Positions 9,975 to 20,956 of a DNA stretch of 64,000 nucleotides are shown in pieces. The notes under the pieces are model-generated. The model did no database searches. It was given only the letters and a program-made list of their open reading frames with translations, and was not told where the DNA came from. The position numbers and the translations under genes are program-made. Within the stretch, counting starts at the first letter, position 1. Every line of letters starts with the position of its first letter. This DNA is from Arion vulgaris (taxonomy: Eukaryota > Mollusca > Gastropoda > Stylommatophora > Arionidae): positions 54,032,616-54,096,615 of the forward strand of contig CM036756.1 of NCBI GenBank assembly GCA_020796225.1, read 5' to 3'.

Positions 9975-11187
9975 ATGAATCAAGTGTCGCACTTCTGCTG
10001 CCGTGATGTTCAAATGATCATGAATCAAGTGTCGCACTTCTGCTGACGTGATGTTCAAATGATCATGAATCAAGTGTCGCACTTCTGCTGACGTGATGTT
10101 CAAATGATCATGAATCAAGTGTCGCACTTCTGCTGCCGTGATGTTCAAATGATCATGAATCAAGTGTCGCACTTCTGCTGACGTGATGTTCAAATGATCA
10201 TGAATCAAGTGTCGCACTTCTGCTGACGTGATGTTCAAATGATCATGAATCAAGTGTCGCACTTCTGCTGACGTGATGTTCAAATGATCATGAATCAAGT
10301 GTCGCACTTCTGCTGACGTGATGTTCAAATGATCATGAATCAAGTGTCGCACTTCTGCTGACGTGATGTTCAAATGATCATGAATCAAGTGTCGCACTTC
10401 TGCTGCCGTGATGTTCAAATGATCATGAATCAAGTGTCGCACTTCTGCTGACGTGATGTTCAAATGATCATGAATCAAGTGTCGCACTTCTGCTGACGTG
10501 ATGTTCAAATGATCATGAATCAAGTGTCGCACTTCTGCTGACGTGATGTTCAAATGATCATGAATCAAGTGTCGCACTTCTGCTGCCGTGATGTTCAAAT
10601 GATCATGAATCAAGTGTCGCACTTCTGCTGACGTGATGTTCAAATGATCATGAATCAAGTGTCGCACTTCTGCTGACGTGATGTTCAAATGATCATGAAT
10701 CAAGTGTCGCACTTCTGCTGACGTGATGTTCAAATGATCATGAATCAAGCGTCGCACTTCTGCTGACGGATGTTCAAATGATCATGAATCAGTGTCGCAC
10801 TTGCTGCCTGATGTTCAAATGATCATGAATCAAGTGTCGCACTTCTGTTGACGTGATGTTCAAATGATCATGAATCAAGTGTCGCACTTCTGCTGACGTG
10901 ATGTTCAAATGATCATGAATCAAGTGTCGCACTTCTGCTGACGTGATGTTCAAATGATCATGAATCAATGTCGCACTTCTGCTGACGTGATGTTCAAATG
11001 ATCAGATCAATGTCGCACTTTGCTGACGTGATGTTCAAATGATCATGAATCAAGTGTCGCACTTCTGCTGACGTGATGTTCAAATGATCATGAATCAAGT
11101 GTCGCACTTCTGCTGACGTGATGTTCAAATGATCATGAATCAAGTGTCGCACTTCTGCTGACGTGATGTTCAAATGATCATGAATCC
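9975..11187. repeat. 45-bp minisatellite, about 27 copies
   Basis: Unit tgaatcaagtgtcgcacttc plus tgctgacgtgatgttcaaatgatca. A single C/A variant (gccgtg versus gacgtg) marks some units at intervals of 3, 4 and 6. Copies around 10765-10810 and 10960-11020 carry small deletions. Since 45 is divisible by three, the minus strand is open for 267 codons with a 15-residue period (DHLNITSAEVR). I treat that frame as a by-product of the repeat. Confidence 0.97.
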
Positions 11188-11824
11188 ATCTTCTCCCTGG
11201 TCGTCATTGTATCCCTTTTTTTGGCTAGAATTTCATAATGATATTCTTCAACCTATCTTTTATATGTAAGAAAATATTTAAGTTTTCTCATTCTTTTCTG
11301 CACTATATTATCTGTTAACGTATTTATGATCAATTATACATGCATTAATTACAGGAAAATATATCAATAATATAGAATAGAATATGCAAATTATACTGCT
11401 CTCTCTTCGTGTTATTTCAGCTTACCGTTCTCTTCAAATATGATTTTGTGTGTCTCCTAATGTATCTTAATCTGTAACAATTTCTGTTAGCTTTTGCAGA
11501 CATGTGCACTTGTGTGACTTTCTTGCATAGGTCCGCATTATTTGTTAGTTTGTGACATGTTTGGAAAACACAAATACTGTCCTAGGCAGAAAGAAAATCA
11601 TAACATGAGCAGTTTCGTGGCGACTGTACTAGCATGCGACCATTAAATTCCACAGTCACATGCCCTGACCTCGTCCTACACTGCCCAAAAAGCGGTATTA
11701 CAGAGAGTAACGACATTTTTGTCCATGCTTGATTTGATAATGTCACCTCATTCCTTTCGATTTTCAAATCTCTATCAGTCTCTAAAATCGTTTACTTGTT
11801 CACAATCGACTTTTGTGTTAAAAT
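11188..11824. other. No recognised feature
   Basis: AT-rich, no repeat unit or element recognised. A 61-codon minus frame at 11582-11767 has no supporting motif. Confidence 0.4.
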
Positions 11825-11949
11825 CTTCTTAAGGGGCACTGTCATCGTAATCTTTGTATGAAAGTCTGTCCACTATCACATGAATCTTTGACATGAAGTC
11901 TTCAAGGAGTACTGCTATTTCATATTTGTGCACTGCTACATTTCATCCT

Positions 11950-12204
11950 TCTTTTTCTTCTTCGAGCGCTTCATATCGACCACTTGTTAAACCACTCGGT
12001 GATTTGTATGTGATTCGAGCCTAAGAGCGATTTTACGTTGTGCCAGTTACGTGCCTACAAGTAGGCCAGCACATTCGATTTCTGCGAAGCTTTTTTAGTT
12101 ACTAGTGTAGATTCCCTAGGCCCCTACATCGGTCACCTCTTACGACATGCCTTGTATGTCGCAGTGTTACTATTCTTTGCTCCCTTGGAGGGGGCACACG
12201 AGTG
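11950..12204 (-). mobile_element. SINE: second module of family B alone
   Basis: The minus strand runs gggagcaaagaatagtaac, core catgtcgtaagagg, aagcttcgcagaaatcg, ctggcctacttgtaggc and taagagcgatttt reversed, ending in a GAAGAAG-rich tail. This matches 3372-3603 of the composite SINE but with a different 5' start (ccactcgtgtgccccctcc). It is inserted in the old 43-bp repeat region. Confidence 0.75.
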
Positions 12205-12313
12205 GCATTATCGTCTTAATCTTTGTATTAAAGTATCTCTCTAAGGAGTAGTGTTAACTTAATCTTTGTATTAAAGTATCTCTCTAAGGAGTAGTGTTAA
12301 CTTAATCTCTGTA
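12205..12313. repeat. 43-bp repeat interrupted by a LINE
   Basis: Units of tttgtattaaagtatctctc plus taaggagtagtgttaacttaatc. They resume at 13973-14025 on the far side of the LINE, and looser copies (aaggggcactgtcatcgtaa, tcaaggagtactgctatttc) extend back to 11825 and forward to 14070. The region is an older degenerate array that received a SINE and a LINE. Confidence 0.8.
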
Positions 12314-13972
12314 TATTTGGTGCAACGAACGTGTGCCACAGGAATTAAAGGATGCCACTATTGTCCACCTGTACAAGCGGAAAGGACACCGCCAGGCCTG
12401 CGATAACCACAGGGGATCTCCCTCCTGTCAATCGCTGGCAAAATACTGGCCAGAGTCCTCCTCAATCGATTAATCGATCACCTGGAACAGGACTTACTCC
12501 CTGAGACCCAATGTAGCTTCAGAGCAGGTCGTGGAACAGCAGACATGATATTTGCTGCTCGCCAACTACAGGAGAAATGCCAAGAGCAGCACCGTAACCT
12601 CTATATGGTCTTTGTCGATCTGACAAAGGCTTTCGACACGGTTAACAGGATGGGTCTATGGAAGATCATGGAAAAATTTGGATGCCCAAGGAAATTCATC
12701 AAGATCGTTCAACAGTTTCACGAGGGCATGATGGCACGTGTACTTGACGAAGGGAGCTGTCGGAAGCCTTCCATGTCACCAACGGCGTCAAACAGGGCTG
12801 TGTACTGGCCCCAACACTCTTCAGCATGATGTCTGCTGCCATGCTCACGGATGTCTTTTGGGAAGGCGACGAACATGGGTAAAGATTAGATACAGGACAG
12901 ACGGTAACCTATTCAATCTTCGGAGGTTAAAATCCTCCACCAAGGTAAAAGAATCAACTATCTCAAACCTGTTGTTTGCTGATGACTGTGCCCTCGCTAC
13001 CATCTCTGAGGAAGAAATGCAGACTTACATGGACAAGTTCTCAATGGCCTGTGATAGGTTTGGCCTCACCATTAACACCAAAAAAACAGAGGTCATGTTC
13101 CAGCCCGCCCCTAGAGAACAGTATTACGATCTAGTCATCAACATTAAACACCAGCGTCTCCAGTCAACGGACAACTTTGCTTATCTTGGCAGCCTCCTAT
13201 CCAGATCGGCAAACATAGATTCTGAGGTCCACAATAGGATATCCAAAGCCAGTGCTGCGTTCGGAAGGTTACGTGTCACTGTGTGGGAACGGAAGGGGAT
13301 AAGCATAGTCACAAAGCTGAAAGTTTACAAGGCCATAGTGCTAACAACGCTGCTGTACGCAAGCGAGACATGGACAGTGTATAGTAGACACGCAAGAAAA
13401 TTAAACCATTTCCACACAAGCTGTCTACGCAGAATACTAAAAATAAACTGGCAGGACAAAATTCCAGACAGCGAAGTCCTCACAAGAGCAAAGATCCCAA
13501 GCGTCAACACCCTGTTGCAGAAGGCCCAACTGAGATGGGTCGGTCACGTTGCTCGAATGCCTGATAAACGCATCCCAAAACAGTTGATGTATGGCGAGCT
13601 TGAAGGGGGCAGACGTTTAGCTGGTGGACAGAAAAACGCTTTAAAGACACTCTTAAAGTGTCTCTGAAATGCTTCGATATAGACAATACGTGCTGGGAAT
13701 CCTTGCGCAAGATCGCCAAATGTGGCGCTGTAACAACAAAGAGGAACCCGAATAGCTGAGAATTATCGTATTGTTGATTCACAGAGAAAACGAGCAGCGC
13801 GAAAAGACAGAGCACACAACACGCACATGTCTAACCTTGATCATGTATGACCTGTGGTCGGGGATTCTGTTCTAGGATTGGACTCTACAGTCACCTCCGC
13901 ACACACCAGAGAGGTGCAACAGTACACGTCTGAGATTGTTGTCATCATCGCTTGCGATGGACGGCTATTAAT
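12314..13972 (+). pseudogene. EN-RT LINE copy 1: reverse transcriptase and C-terminal region
   Basis: 5'-truncated ORF2. Reverse transcriptase blocks in order: RVPQELKDATIVHLYKRKG, SLLSIAGKILARVLLNRL, FRAGRGTADMIF, FVDLTKAFDTVNR, and the intact catalytic box LLFADDCALAT (FADD at 12975-12986). The C-terminal part has YLGSLLSRSAN, LLYASETWTVYS, CLRRILKINWQDKIPDSE and RWVGHVARMPDKRIPKQL. Breaks: one-base losses near 12415, 12753 and 12880, a frame change near 13608, and loss of bases in the terminal zinc finger near 13848. The element ends attaattaatta in the 43-bp repeat. The sister copy at 16534 is nearly identical, so both are recent arrivals. The clade is RTE-like or related, not fixed. Confidence 0.95.
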
Positions 13973-14439
13973 TAATTAAAGTATCTCTCTAAGGAGTAGT
14001 GTTAACTTAATCTGTTTATTAAAGTCTCTCCATGCGTACTGTTATTTTATATTTTTGCATTGCTACATATCAATCCTAAACTCAATGTAAAATGGATTAA
14101 TATATTTCTCCAGAGATGTCTATTGCTATCACAAACATTTGTACAGCATTAATATCAATATTTACTACATCCTACTTGACTAAAACCACCATCTGAAGCT
14201 GAGTCAAATCCCAGCATACAACTGATTCTAATTTTCAGAATTCATTCATATCCACATTCTTCTTTGCAGTGTATCCCCTCTAGAATAGGTTCTATTATAA
14301 TTATCTGAACTACAATTCTTCAGGGACAATAATCTAATTTCAGTTACTTCGAAATGTTGACATTCATTCTTATCGTTAATAGTTTTTAAAACTTTTTCTA
14401 CCAGAGTCAATGTTCTGATATTCGTTATCTTATATTCGT
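13973..14439. other. End of the 43-bp repeat, then unassigned
   Basis: The first 50 bases continue the repeat seen before the LINE. The rest has a 77-codon minus frame (14246-14479) with no recognised motif. The last bases (from about 14400) recur inside the following array near 14783-14845. Confidence 0.5.
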
Positions 14440-14479
14440 TGTACATCGTCACTTCAGAAGATGGCGATGAATAGGACAC

Positions 14480-15902
14480 ACACTGAGGAAATCCCCTAAC
14501 ATCATCACAAGACAGGCTCTCTGATGGAACTCACAAGGCAACAGAGATAGGACACACATTGAGGAAATCCCCTAACATCATCACAAGACAGGCTCTCTGA
14601 TGGAACTCACAAGGCAACAGAGATAGGACACACATTGAGGGAAAACCCTAACATCATCACAAGACAGGCTCTCTGATGGAACTCACAAGGCAACAGAGAT
14701 AGGACACACATTGAGGAAATCCCTAACATCATCACAAGACAGGCTCTCTGATGGAACTCACAAGGCAACAGAGATAGGACACACATTTTCTGATATTCGT
14801 CATCATTATAACAGGGTTGTGATCGTCACTTCAGAAGAGGCAACGAATAGGACACACATTAGGAAATCCCTAACATCATCACAAGACAGGCTCTCTGATG
14901 GAACTCACAAGGCAACAGAGATAGGACACACATTGAGGAAACCCCTAACATCATCACAAGACAGGTTCTCTGATGGAACTCACAAGGCAACAGAGATAGG
15001 ACACACATTGAGGAAATCCCTAACATCATCACAAGACAGGCTCTCTGATGGAACTCACAAGGCAACAGAGATAGGACACACATTGAGGAAATCCCCTAAC
15101 ATCATCACAAGACAGGCTCTCTGATGGAACTCACAAGGCAACAGAGATAGGACACACATTGAGAAATCCTAACATCATCACAAGACAGGCTCTCTGATGG
15201 AACTCACAAGGCAACAGAGATAGGACACACATTGAGGGAAAACCTAACATCATCACAAGACAGGCTCTCTGATGGAACTCACAAGGCAACAGAGATAGGA
15301 CACACATTGAGGAAACCCCCTAACATCATCACAAGACAGGCTCTCTGATGGAACTCACAAGGCAACAGAGATAGGACACACATTGAGGAAACCCCCTAAC
15401 ATCATCACAAGACAGGCTCTCTGATGGAACTCACAAGGCAACAGAGATAGGACACACATTGAGGAAATCCCTAACATCATCACAAGACAGGCTCTCTGAT
15501 GGAACTCACAAGGCAACAGAGATAGGACACACATTGAGAAACCCCTAACATCATCACAAGACAGGCTCTCTGATGGAACTCACAAGGCAACAGAGATAGG
15601 ACACACATTGAGGAAATCCCCTAACATCATCACAAGACAGGCTCTCTGATGGAACTCACAAGGCAACAGAGATAGGACACACATTGAGGAAATCCCTAAC
15701 ATCATCACAAGACAGGCTCTCTGATGGAACTCACAAGGCAACAGAGATAGGACACACATTGAGGAAATCCCCTAACATCATCACAAGACAGGCTCTCTGA
15801 TGGAACTCACAAGGCAACAGAGATAGGACACACATTGAGGAAACCCCCTAACATCATCACAAGACAGGCTCTCTGATGGAACTCACAAGGCAACAGAGAT
15901 AG
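14480..15902 (+). repeat. 76-bp minisatellite (18 copies) made of LINE ORF2 C-terminal codons
   Basis: Each unit translates as GHTLRKSPNIITRQAL, stop, WNSQGNRD. This is the segment LINEs have just before GRPRNTWRR. The array enters from RRWR-stop-IGHTLRK at about 14455 and leaves into GRPRNTWRR at 15903, exactly as in an uninterrupted LINE. The homologous unexpanded segment is at about 7000-7130 (GHTLRKSDQR, SKQALKWDTKG, GRPKETQ). Unit length varies 73-77 bp through indels in the aaatcccct run. A non-repeat block near 14783-14845 re-copies the left flank. Confidence 0.95.
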
Positions 15903-16052
15903 GGGAAGACCTAGGAACACCTGGAGACGGAGTTGTAGATGGAATGCAAGAAAATGGGTAGATAGTCGAGAGATCTGGAAATGATGACCTTGGATATGAA
16001 GGTTTGGAAGGCCTTGGTTGCGGACCTAAGCTTCCCTAGGGACGAAGGGTGA
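15903..16052 (+). pseudogene. LINE ORF2 C-terminal end downstream of the 76-bp array
   Basis: Continues the array frame as GRPRNTWRRSC. After a frame change it reads EMMTLDMKVWKALVADLS and FPRDEG, then tga at about 16050. LINEs usually end with a similar AQDR..W..LVA.L block. Together with 14440-14480 it forms one LINE fragment whose middle 76 bases were amplified. Multiple stops make it non-functional. Confidence 0.8.
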
Positions 16053-16480
16053 AGAAGAAATCGTCACTTGTTGATCACCCTTCGTGAGTTGTATGTAGTT
16101 TGAGATCAATAGAGTATTTGTGCTGTGGTGTTAATTTTACAGCAGCCTGTGGTGTAGTAATTGGGGTCTTTGGTCTAACATATTTCATCTCGAGCGAGAA
16201 ATTCAGGTATGCCTACTTAGCCTAGACAGCTATCACACTGACCACTGGCTATTCCCTGTGCGTACAGGGGTCGATGTGTGTTCGCTGTGGAGTATCCATC
16301 TTTAAGTTCCTCCTTGTGACTTGTATGTTCTATATGTGATATGAACCAAAGAGTGTTAGAACGATGTGGAAAATTAAACATCAGAAAAGCATTTCCGTTT
16401 CCTTTCTAAGTACTTGCTCTCATATTCTGAGACACATACCGTTGTCCTTGACCCCAAGGAATATGAAGTTTTTACTAAGT
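16053..16480. other. No recognised feature
   Basis: May include the 3' untranslated end of the preceding LINE. No repeat or frame of note. Confidence 0.4.
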
Positions 16481-16533
16481 ATTGTTTCCTATGGAGAGTG
16501 AGGAAACAGTGGACGTCAAGCAGATATGGGAGA

Positions 16534-17954
16534 AACTACAGGAGAAATGCCAAGAGCAGCACCGTAACCTCTATATGGTCTTTGTCGATCTGACAAAGGC
16601 TTTCGACACAGTTAACAGGGAGGGTCTATGGAAGATCATGGAAAAATTTGGATGCCCAAGGAAATTCATCAAGATCGTTCAACAGTTTCACGAGGGCATG
16701 ATGGCACGTGTACTTGACGAAAGGGAGCTGTCGGAAGCCTTCCATGTCACCAACGGCGTCAAACAGGGCTGTGTACTGGCCCCAACACTCTTCAGCATGA
16801 TGTTTGCTGCCATGCTCACGGATGTCTTTTGGGAAGGCGACGAACATGGCGTAAAGATTAGATACAGGACAGACGGTAACCTATTCAATCTTCGGAGGTT
16901 AAAATCCTCCACCAAGGTAAAAGAATCAACTATCTCAAACCTGTTGTTTGCTGATGACTGTGCCCTCGCTACCAACTCTGAGGAAGAAATGCAGACTTAC
17001 ATGGACAAGTTCTCAATGGCCTGTGATAGGTTTGGCCTCACCATTAACACCAAAAAACAGAGGTCATGTTCCAGCCCGCCCCTAGAGAACAGTATTACGA
17101 TCCAGTCATCAACATTAAACACCAGCGTCTCCAGTCAACGGACAACTTTGCTTATCTTGGCAGCCTCCTATCCAGATCGGCAAACATAGATTCTGAGGTC
17201 CACAATAGGATATCCAAAGCCAGTGCTGCGTTCGGAAGTTTACGTGTCACTGTGTGGGAACGGAAGGGGATAAGCATAGTCACAAAGCTGAAAGTTTACC
17301 AGGCCATAGTGCTAACCACGCTGCTGTACGCAAGCGAGACATGGACAGTGTATAGCAGACACGCAAGAAAATTAAACCATTTCCACACAAGCTGTCTACG
17401 CAGAATACTAAAAATAAACTGGCAGGACAAAATTCCAGACAGCGAAGTCCTCACAAGAGCAAAGATCCCAAGCGTCAACACCCTGTTGCAGAAGGCCCAA
17501 CTGAGATGGGCCGGTCACGTTGCTCGAATGCCTGATAAACGCATCCCAAAACAGTTGATGTATGGCGAGCTTGAAGGGGCAGACGTTTAGCTGGTGGACA
17601 GAAAAAACGCTTTAAAGACACTCTTAAAGTGTCTCTGAAATGCTTCGATATAGACAATACGTGCTGGGAATCCCTTGCGCAAGATCGTCAAATGTGGCGC
17701 TGTAACAACAAAGAGGAACCCGAATAGCTGAGAATCATCGTATTGTTGAGTCACCGAGAAAACGAGCAGCGCGAAAAGACAGAGCACACAACACGCACAT
17801 GTCTAACCTTGATCATGTATGCCCCACCTGTGGTCGGGGATTCTGTTCTAGGATTGGACTCTACAGTCACCTCGCACACACCAGGAGGTGCAACAGTACA
17901 CGTCTGAGATTGTTGTCATCATCGCTTGCGATGGACGGCTATTATATGCTTTGA
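16534..17954 (+). pseudogene. EN-RT LINE copy 2: reverse transcriptase and C-terminal zinc finger
   Basis: Homology with copy 1 begins at aactacagg (16534). The open frame from 16482 therefore has a foreign first 17 or so codons fused to the reverse transcriptase. It carries FVDLTKAFDTVNR, GVKQGCVLAPTLF and LLFADDCALAT (FADD at 16947-16958) in one frame to about 17057. There, loss of one A in an A-run shifts the frame, which resumes at 17066-17590 with YLGSLLSRSAN, LLYASETWTVYS and RWAGHVARMPDKRIPKQL. After another shift the end is intact: a C2H2-type finger CPTCGRGFCSRIGLYSH followed by HTRRC (17820-17890) and a stop near 17954. The indels differ from those of copy 1, so they arose after insertion or are sequencing errors. 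Confidence 0.95.
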
Positions 17955-18064
17955 TCATCACCACTAATTGAATCAGACATTCAGGTGCACGTCACCTCTT
18001 AGTTCTTTACAAAACTGATGTGACAAATAGTGTGCGTCTCCCACAGGAATTATGGTCTTTTAGT

Positions 18065-18082
18065 GTATATATATATATATAT
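18065..18082. repeat. (TA)n microsatellite
   Basis: Run of about nine TA units. Confidence 0.9.
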
Positions 18083-18140
18083 TAGGTGGGAGTACGAAAA
18101 TTGCAGCCGCAAATAGAGTTTGCTAATATCAACCAAGCAT

Positions 18141-18204
18141 TCTGACACAACCAATGTCTGACACAACCAATGTCTGACACAACCAATGTCTGACACAACC
18201 AATG
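18141..18204. repeat. 16-bp tandem repeat, 4 copies
   Basis: Exact units tctgacacaaccaatg, directly next to the hAT terminus at 18211. Confidence 0.9.
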
Positions 18205-18210
18205 AGTTAG

Positions 18211-18740
18211 ACCATAGGTTCCCAACCTATTTTGAATGAACGCCCCCTTTTCAGTGAATAATTCTTCAACGCCCCCTCTCCCTTGGGTAAACTATATTGT
18301 ATATACTATAAATTGAAAAACAAGGACACATTTTTCAGTTACTTTATTAGAAGATAATACCAATATTACTGTATTGTTCACGGTATCATTAACACAATTT
18401 ATGTTAAAATGTATTAATTAGAGCTGAGCTTGATGTGACGAAACTAATTTTTCGATGTTTGATGACATTTTTGTCATAAATAATTTCAAATCGCCGCATT
18501 TCTCTATTGACAATCTGTTTCGTGTCTCTGTGAATAGTCTGGTGACCATGATAAATCCTCTTTCAGCTTAATAGGGTGATGGGAATACAATAAAGAACTT
18601 CTTTCTGCAGCCCATAAGAGTAGATATAATATTGGAATTTAACTTCGTAGACACAATTCTTGATATCTATTATTCAATTTTCCATTTCAACTCTTCATGT
18701 GTTGACAATTCTATCAACCTTTCCTTTAGTAATAACTCTG
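18211..18740 (-). mobile_element. 3' end of a hAT-type DNA transposon
   Basis: On the minus strand a decayed transposase C-terminus (18418-18740) is followed by about 180 bases and then a terminus reading aggttgggaacctatggt (18211-18230). The plus-strand form ggttcccaacct followed by C-rich cgccccctt stretches is typical of hAT termini. The 5' part of the transposon is missing, because a SINE/LINE tail inserts at 18757. Confidence 0.75.
18418..18740 (-). pseudogene. hAT transposase C-terminal (dimerisation) fragment
   Basis: Minus strand, one frame with three stops: ELLLKERLIELSTHEELKWK, two stops, GCRKKFFIVFPSPY, stop, AERGFIMVTRLFTETRNRLS, then DLKLFMTKMSSNIEKLVSSH and a final stop at 18418-18420. 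The order P.P..Y..E.GF followed by T..RNRL and the terminal S.IEKL..SHQAQ matches the hAT C-terminal dimerisation region of ZBED/FAM200-like transposases. It is inactive. Confidence 0.8.
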
Positions 18741-18756
18741 TTATTTGTACATTTTC

Positions 18757-18960
18757 CTCTTCTTCTTCTTCTTCTTCTTCTGCGCTCTCACTAGACTTGG
18801 ATTTCGGATTCTGTAATCTTCTTCTTCTTTTCGAACATTCTTCACGGCCAATTTTATCATTCTTTTGTGATATATAATTGGTCCTTTGACAAGAACGGAG
18901 TGATCTACGTAGGGTCGATTGTGCGCCCATGGTGACTAGGCTCGCCCATCCGGTTTCAGC
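18757..18960 (-). mobile_element. Retroposon 3' tails: SINE M tail plus LINE F2 terminus
   Basis: Minus strand: ggctgaaaccggatg near 18950, then the family M tail (cgttcttgtcaaag, attatatatcacaaaagaat, ttggccgtgaag), then a GAAGAAGAAG run. After that comes cagaatccgaaatccaagtctag, whose last codons and stop equal the end of LINE F2 seen at 50255, followed by a second GAA run. Two retroposon ends therefore sit back to back, inserted into the hAT element. The 86-codon minus frame here is not a gene. Confidence 0.7.
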
Positions 18961-20280
18961 CAGCTTTTGATTTACTAGGGTGAACTTTCCTAGGGTGATC
19001 CTTTCTGCCGACTATGTCGGCCCGGATCTTGCCTTTTCGATCAGCTTTGCCGTATATTTGGGCTTTGTGATCTACGTCAAGACAGTGAGTTACGCTGTTA
19101 TGTCCTTTCTGACTGTGAGGTCGTTGCGGATTAGGAACATTTCTCGGGGCTAATAAGATTGTCCTCGGACGGCGTCTTACTCGTATAAAACACAGTGTAA
19201 AGTATCGGCCATCGCCAATGTTCGGATCAGGACAGCCTGTCAGATCTTTACATTGTCGACCTTACTTTACTGTTCACTTTTGAGTTTGTTCCGAAGTAGG
19301 AACATTCTCAGCATTTTCTATACGTGGCACGTCCGTACGTGGCAATTTGCAGCTAGCCTCGGAAAACACCGTCCTGGGGCCAAGCACAAATAATGTAGTG
19401 GGTCGTTTCAATCGGCGCTAGTAACGCAACTGAGGATTTTACGCTCGCCACCATCACCCGCCCCCGTTCTTCCGGGGATGTTAGTTGTGACTGCAACCGT
19501 ACCTTGCCCGGTTGCCCCAAGGCTGGCAGTTACGTTAGGCCTCACCCACCTCAGTTCTTCCGGGGATGTTAGTTGTTATCGCAACAGTATCTTGCACGGT
19601 TTTCCCAGGGAGGGTAGTTTCGTTATGCGCTAAAACGCAACTTTATGTTTCGCGCTCGGCAAACCTTGCCCAGTACATGCATCTGCACCAGGCCACCGAT
19701 GCGGAGTCATCTGCAATCTACCCTCGTACCGACACAAGGGTAGACTTTTATTCGTTACGCATCTGACTTATTTATTCTTGCCCCACTGTTGTCAATGTTT
19801 GCCCCTCCTCAGGGCTTCGAGTTTCGCCTTATGTGGGCACACGTTTCGTCACTGGATGCACCTCTCCTCCTTTCATGTTTACTAGTCTCCCCATCGGCAG
19901 AGAAACTGGTAATTTGTGGCGGGACCCTTCACTTATACGTCGTGCTTGTGTTGGAGTCTCCTGCTCCGGAGATGGCGATTTGTGTTCGGCCCCTACTCCG
20001 GGGAAGTAGGGATTATATCAGAGACGTTTCGCTGCTGTTTCTTTCTGTTCGGGAACCTCAGAAATATTTTGTTGGACGTCGGTCAAGAGATTCGTACATT
20101 TTGTTCGTATGGACCTGCATTTCTTTTTTCGAACTTGCACTACTACCACTACCAGTAGTTCTCCTGATTCCTGCCCCATTATCCAGACCGGAACCGAAGT
20201 CGTTTTCCATGGTCACCACGTGGAGGTAGGGGACAGGGTCTTGATTAGTGCCGGCTCATTAATCCTGGCACACCACCTCA
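18961..20280. other. GC-rich block of unknown nature
   Basis: Clearly richer in GC than its surroundings. It contains diverged internal duplications: ttccggggatgttagttgt at about 19472 and again at 19559, each followed by a related 60-base segment, and gtgatctacgt at about 18899 and 19068. The longest plus frame (19789-20229, 146 codons) has no motif I recognise. It lies between a LINE C-terminus (20283) and retroposon tails (18757), so it may be the inside of a larger decayed element. Confidence 0.5.
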
Positions 20281-20282
20281 TG

Positions 20283-20640
20283 CGCCTTTGACCCCGGATT
20301 CTGTAATAAAGGCCCCTATCAGCCACGACATACAGTTTTCTTGGACGCTGGTGTAAGTTGGTAACCTCTTTCTTCTCATGTCTGCATACTGGGGGCAGCT
20401 CTGTTGGACGTGCTCTGTCGTCATATTCGCCAAACCACAGGGACACAGGTCATTTCTGCCTATCTTGAATCATCTAGTTCTGTTCTCATTCTGTTGTGAC
20501 CTGTCTGGAGGTGAAGTATGATGAATGTGGTCTCTTCTGGGCAGTTCGTAATATCCATCATGCTTGTTGTGTTTTGTGTGTTATTTTTCCCACTTTGTGT
20601 ATTTCGGCATTTCTGCTGAGAAGAGCCATTGTTTAAAAAA
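20283..20640 (-). pseudogene. LINE F2 ORF2 C-terminus with zinc-knuckle motif
   Basis: Minus strand reads NCPEETTFIILHLQTGHNRM. After a frameshift it reads DLCPCGLANMTTEHV, then QSCPQYADMRR, then TYTSVQENCMSWLIGAFIT. The CPCG...EH...C pattern and the final A-F-I-x-E-S block are characteristic of the tail of RNase H-bearing LINEs. The second copy at 50255 has the same ending. Frameshifts and stops are present. Confidence 0.8.
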
Positions 20641-20644
20641 AAAA

Positions 20645-20946
20645 AAGACAAAGAACAGATGGCTATTCACAGAAGTGCAAACTTGATTATATTCTTACAA
20701 AGAACAGATGGCTATTCACAGAAAGTGCAAACTTGATTATATTCTTACCAAGAACAGATGGCTATTCACAGAAGTGCAAACTTGATTATATTCTTACAAA
20801 GAACAGATGGCTATTCACAGAAAGTGCAAACTTGATTATATTCTTACAAAGAACAGATGGCTATTCACAGAAAGTGCAAACTTGATTATATTCTTACAAA
20901 GAACAGATGACTATTCACAGAAAGTGCAAACTTGATTATATTCTTA
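20645..20946. repeat. 49-50-bp tandem repeat, 6 copies
   Basis: Units of agaacagatggctattcaca, gaaagtgcaaacttgattat and attcttacaa. Copies differ by a single A in agaaagtg. Confidence 0.95.
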
Positions 20947-20956
20947 TCATTGTCAT

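Noticed and set aside
13325..13815. Minus-strand frames over both LINE copies
   Set aside because: Antisense of the LINE C-terminus. Identical shadows occur at 17296-17787.
18632..18930. 81- and 86-codon frames around the poly-serine/poly-glutamate run
   Set aside because: The run is the GAA tail of retroposons. The rest belongs to the hAT remnant and the SINE M tail.
19789..20229. 146-codon plus frame in the GC-rich block
   Set aside because: No domain, unusual composition, and the region lies among retroposon pieces. GC-rich DNA has few stops by chance.
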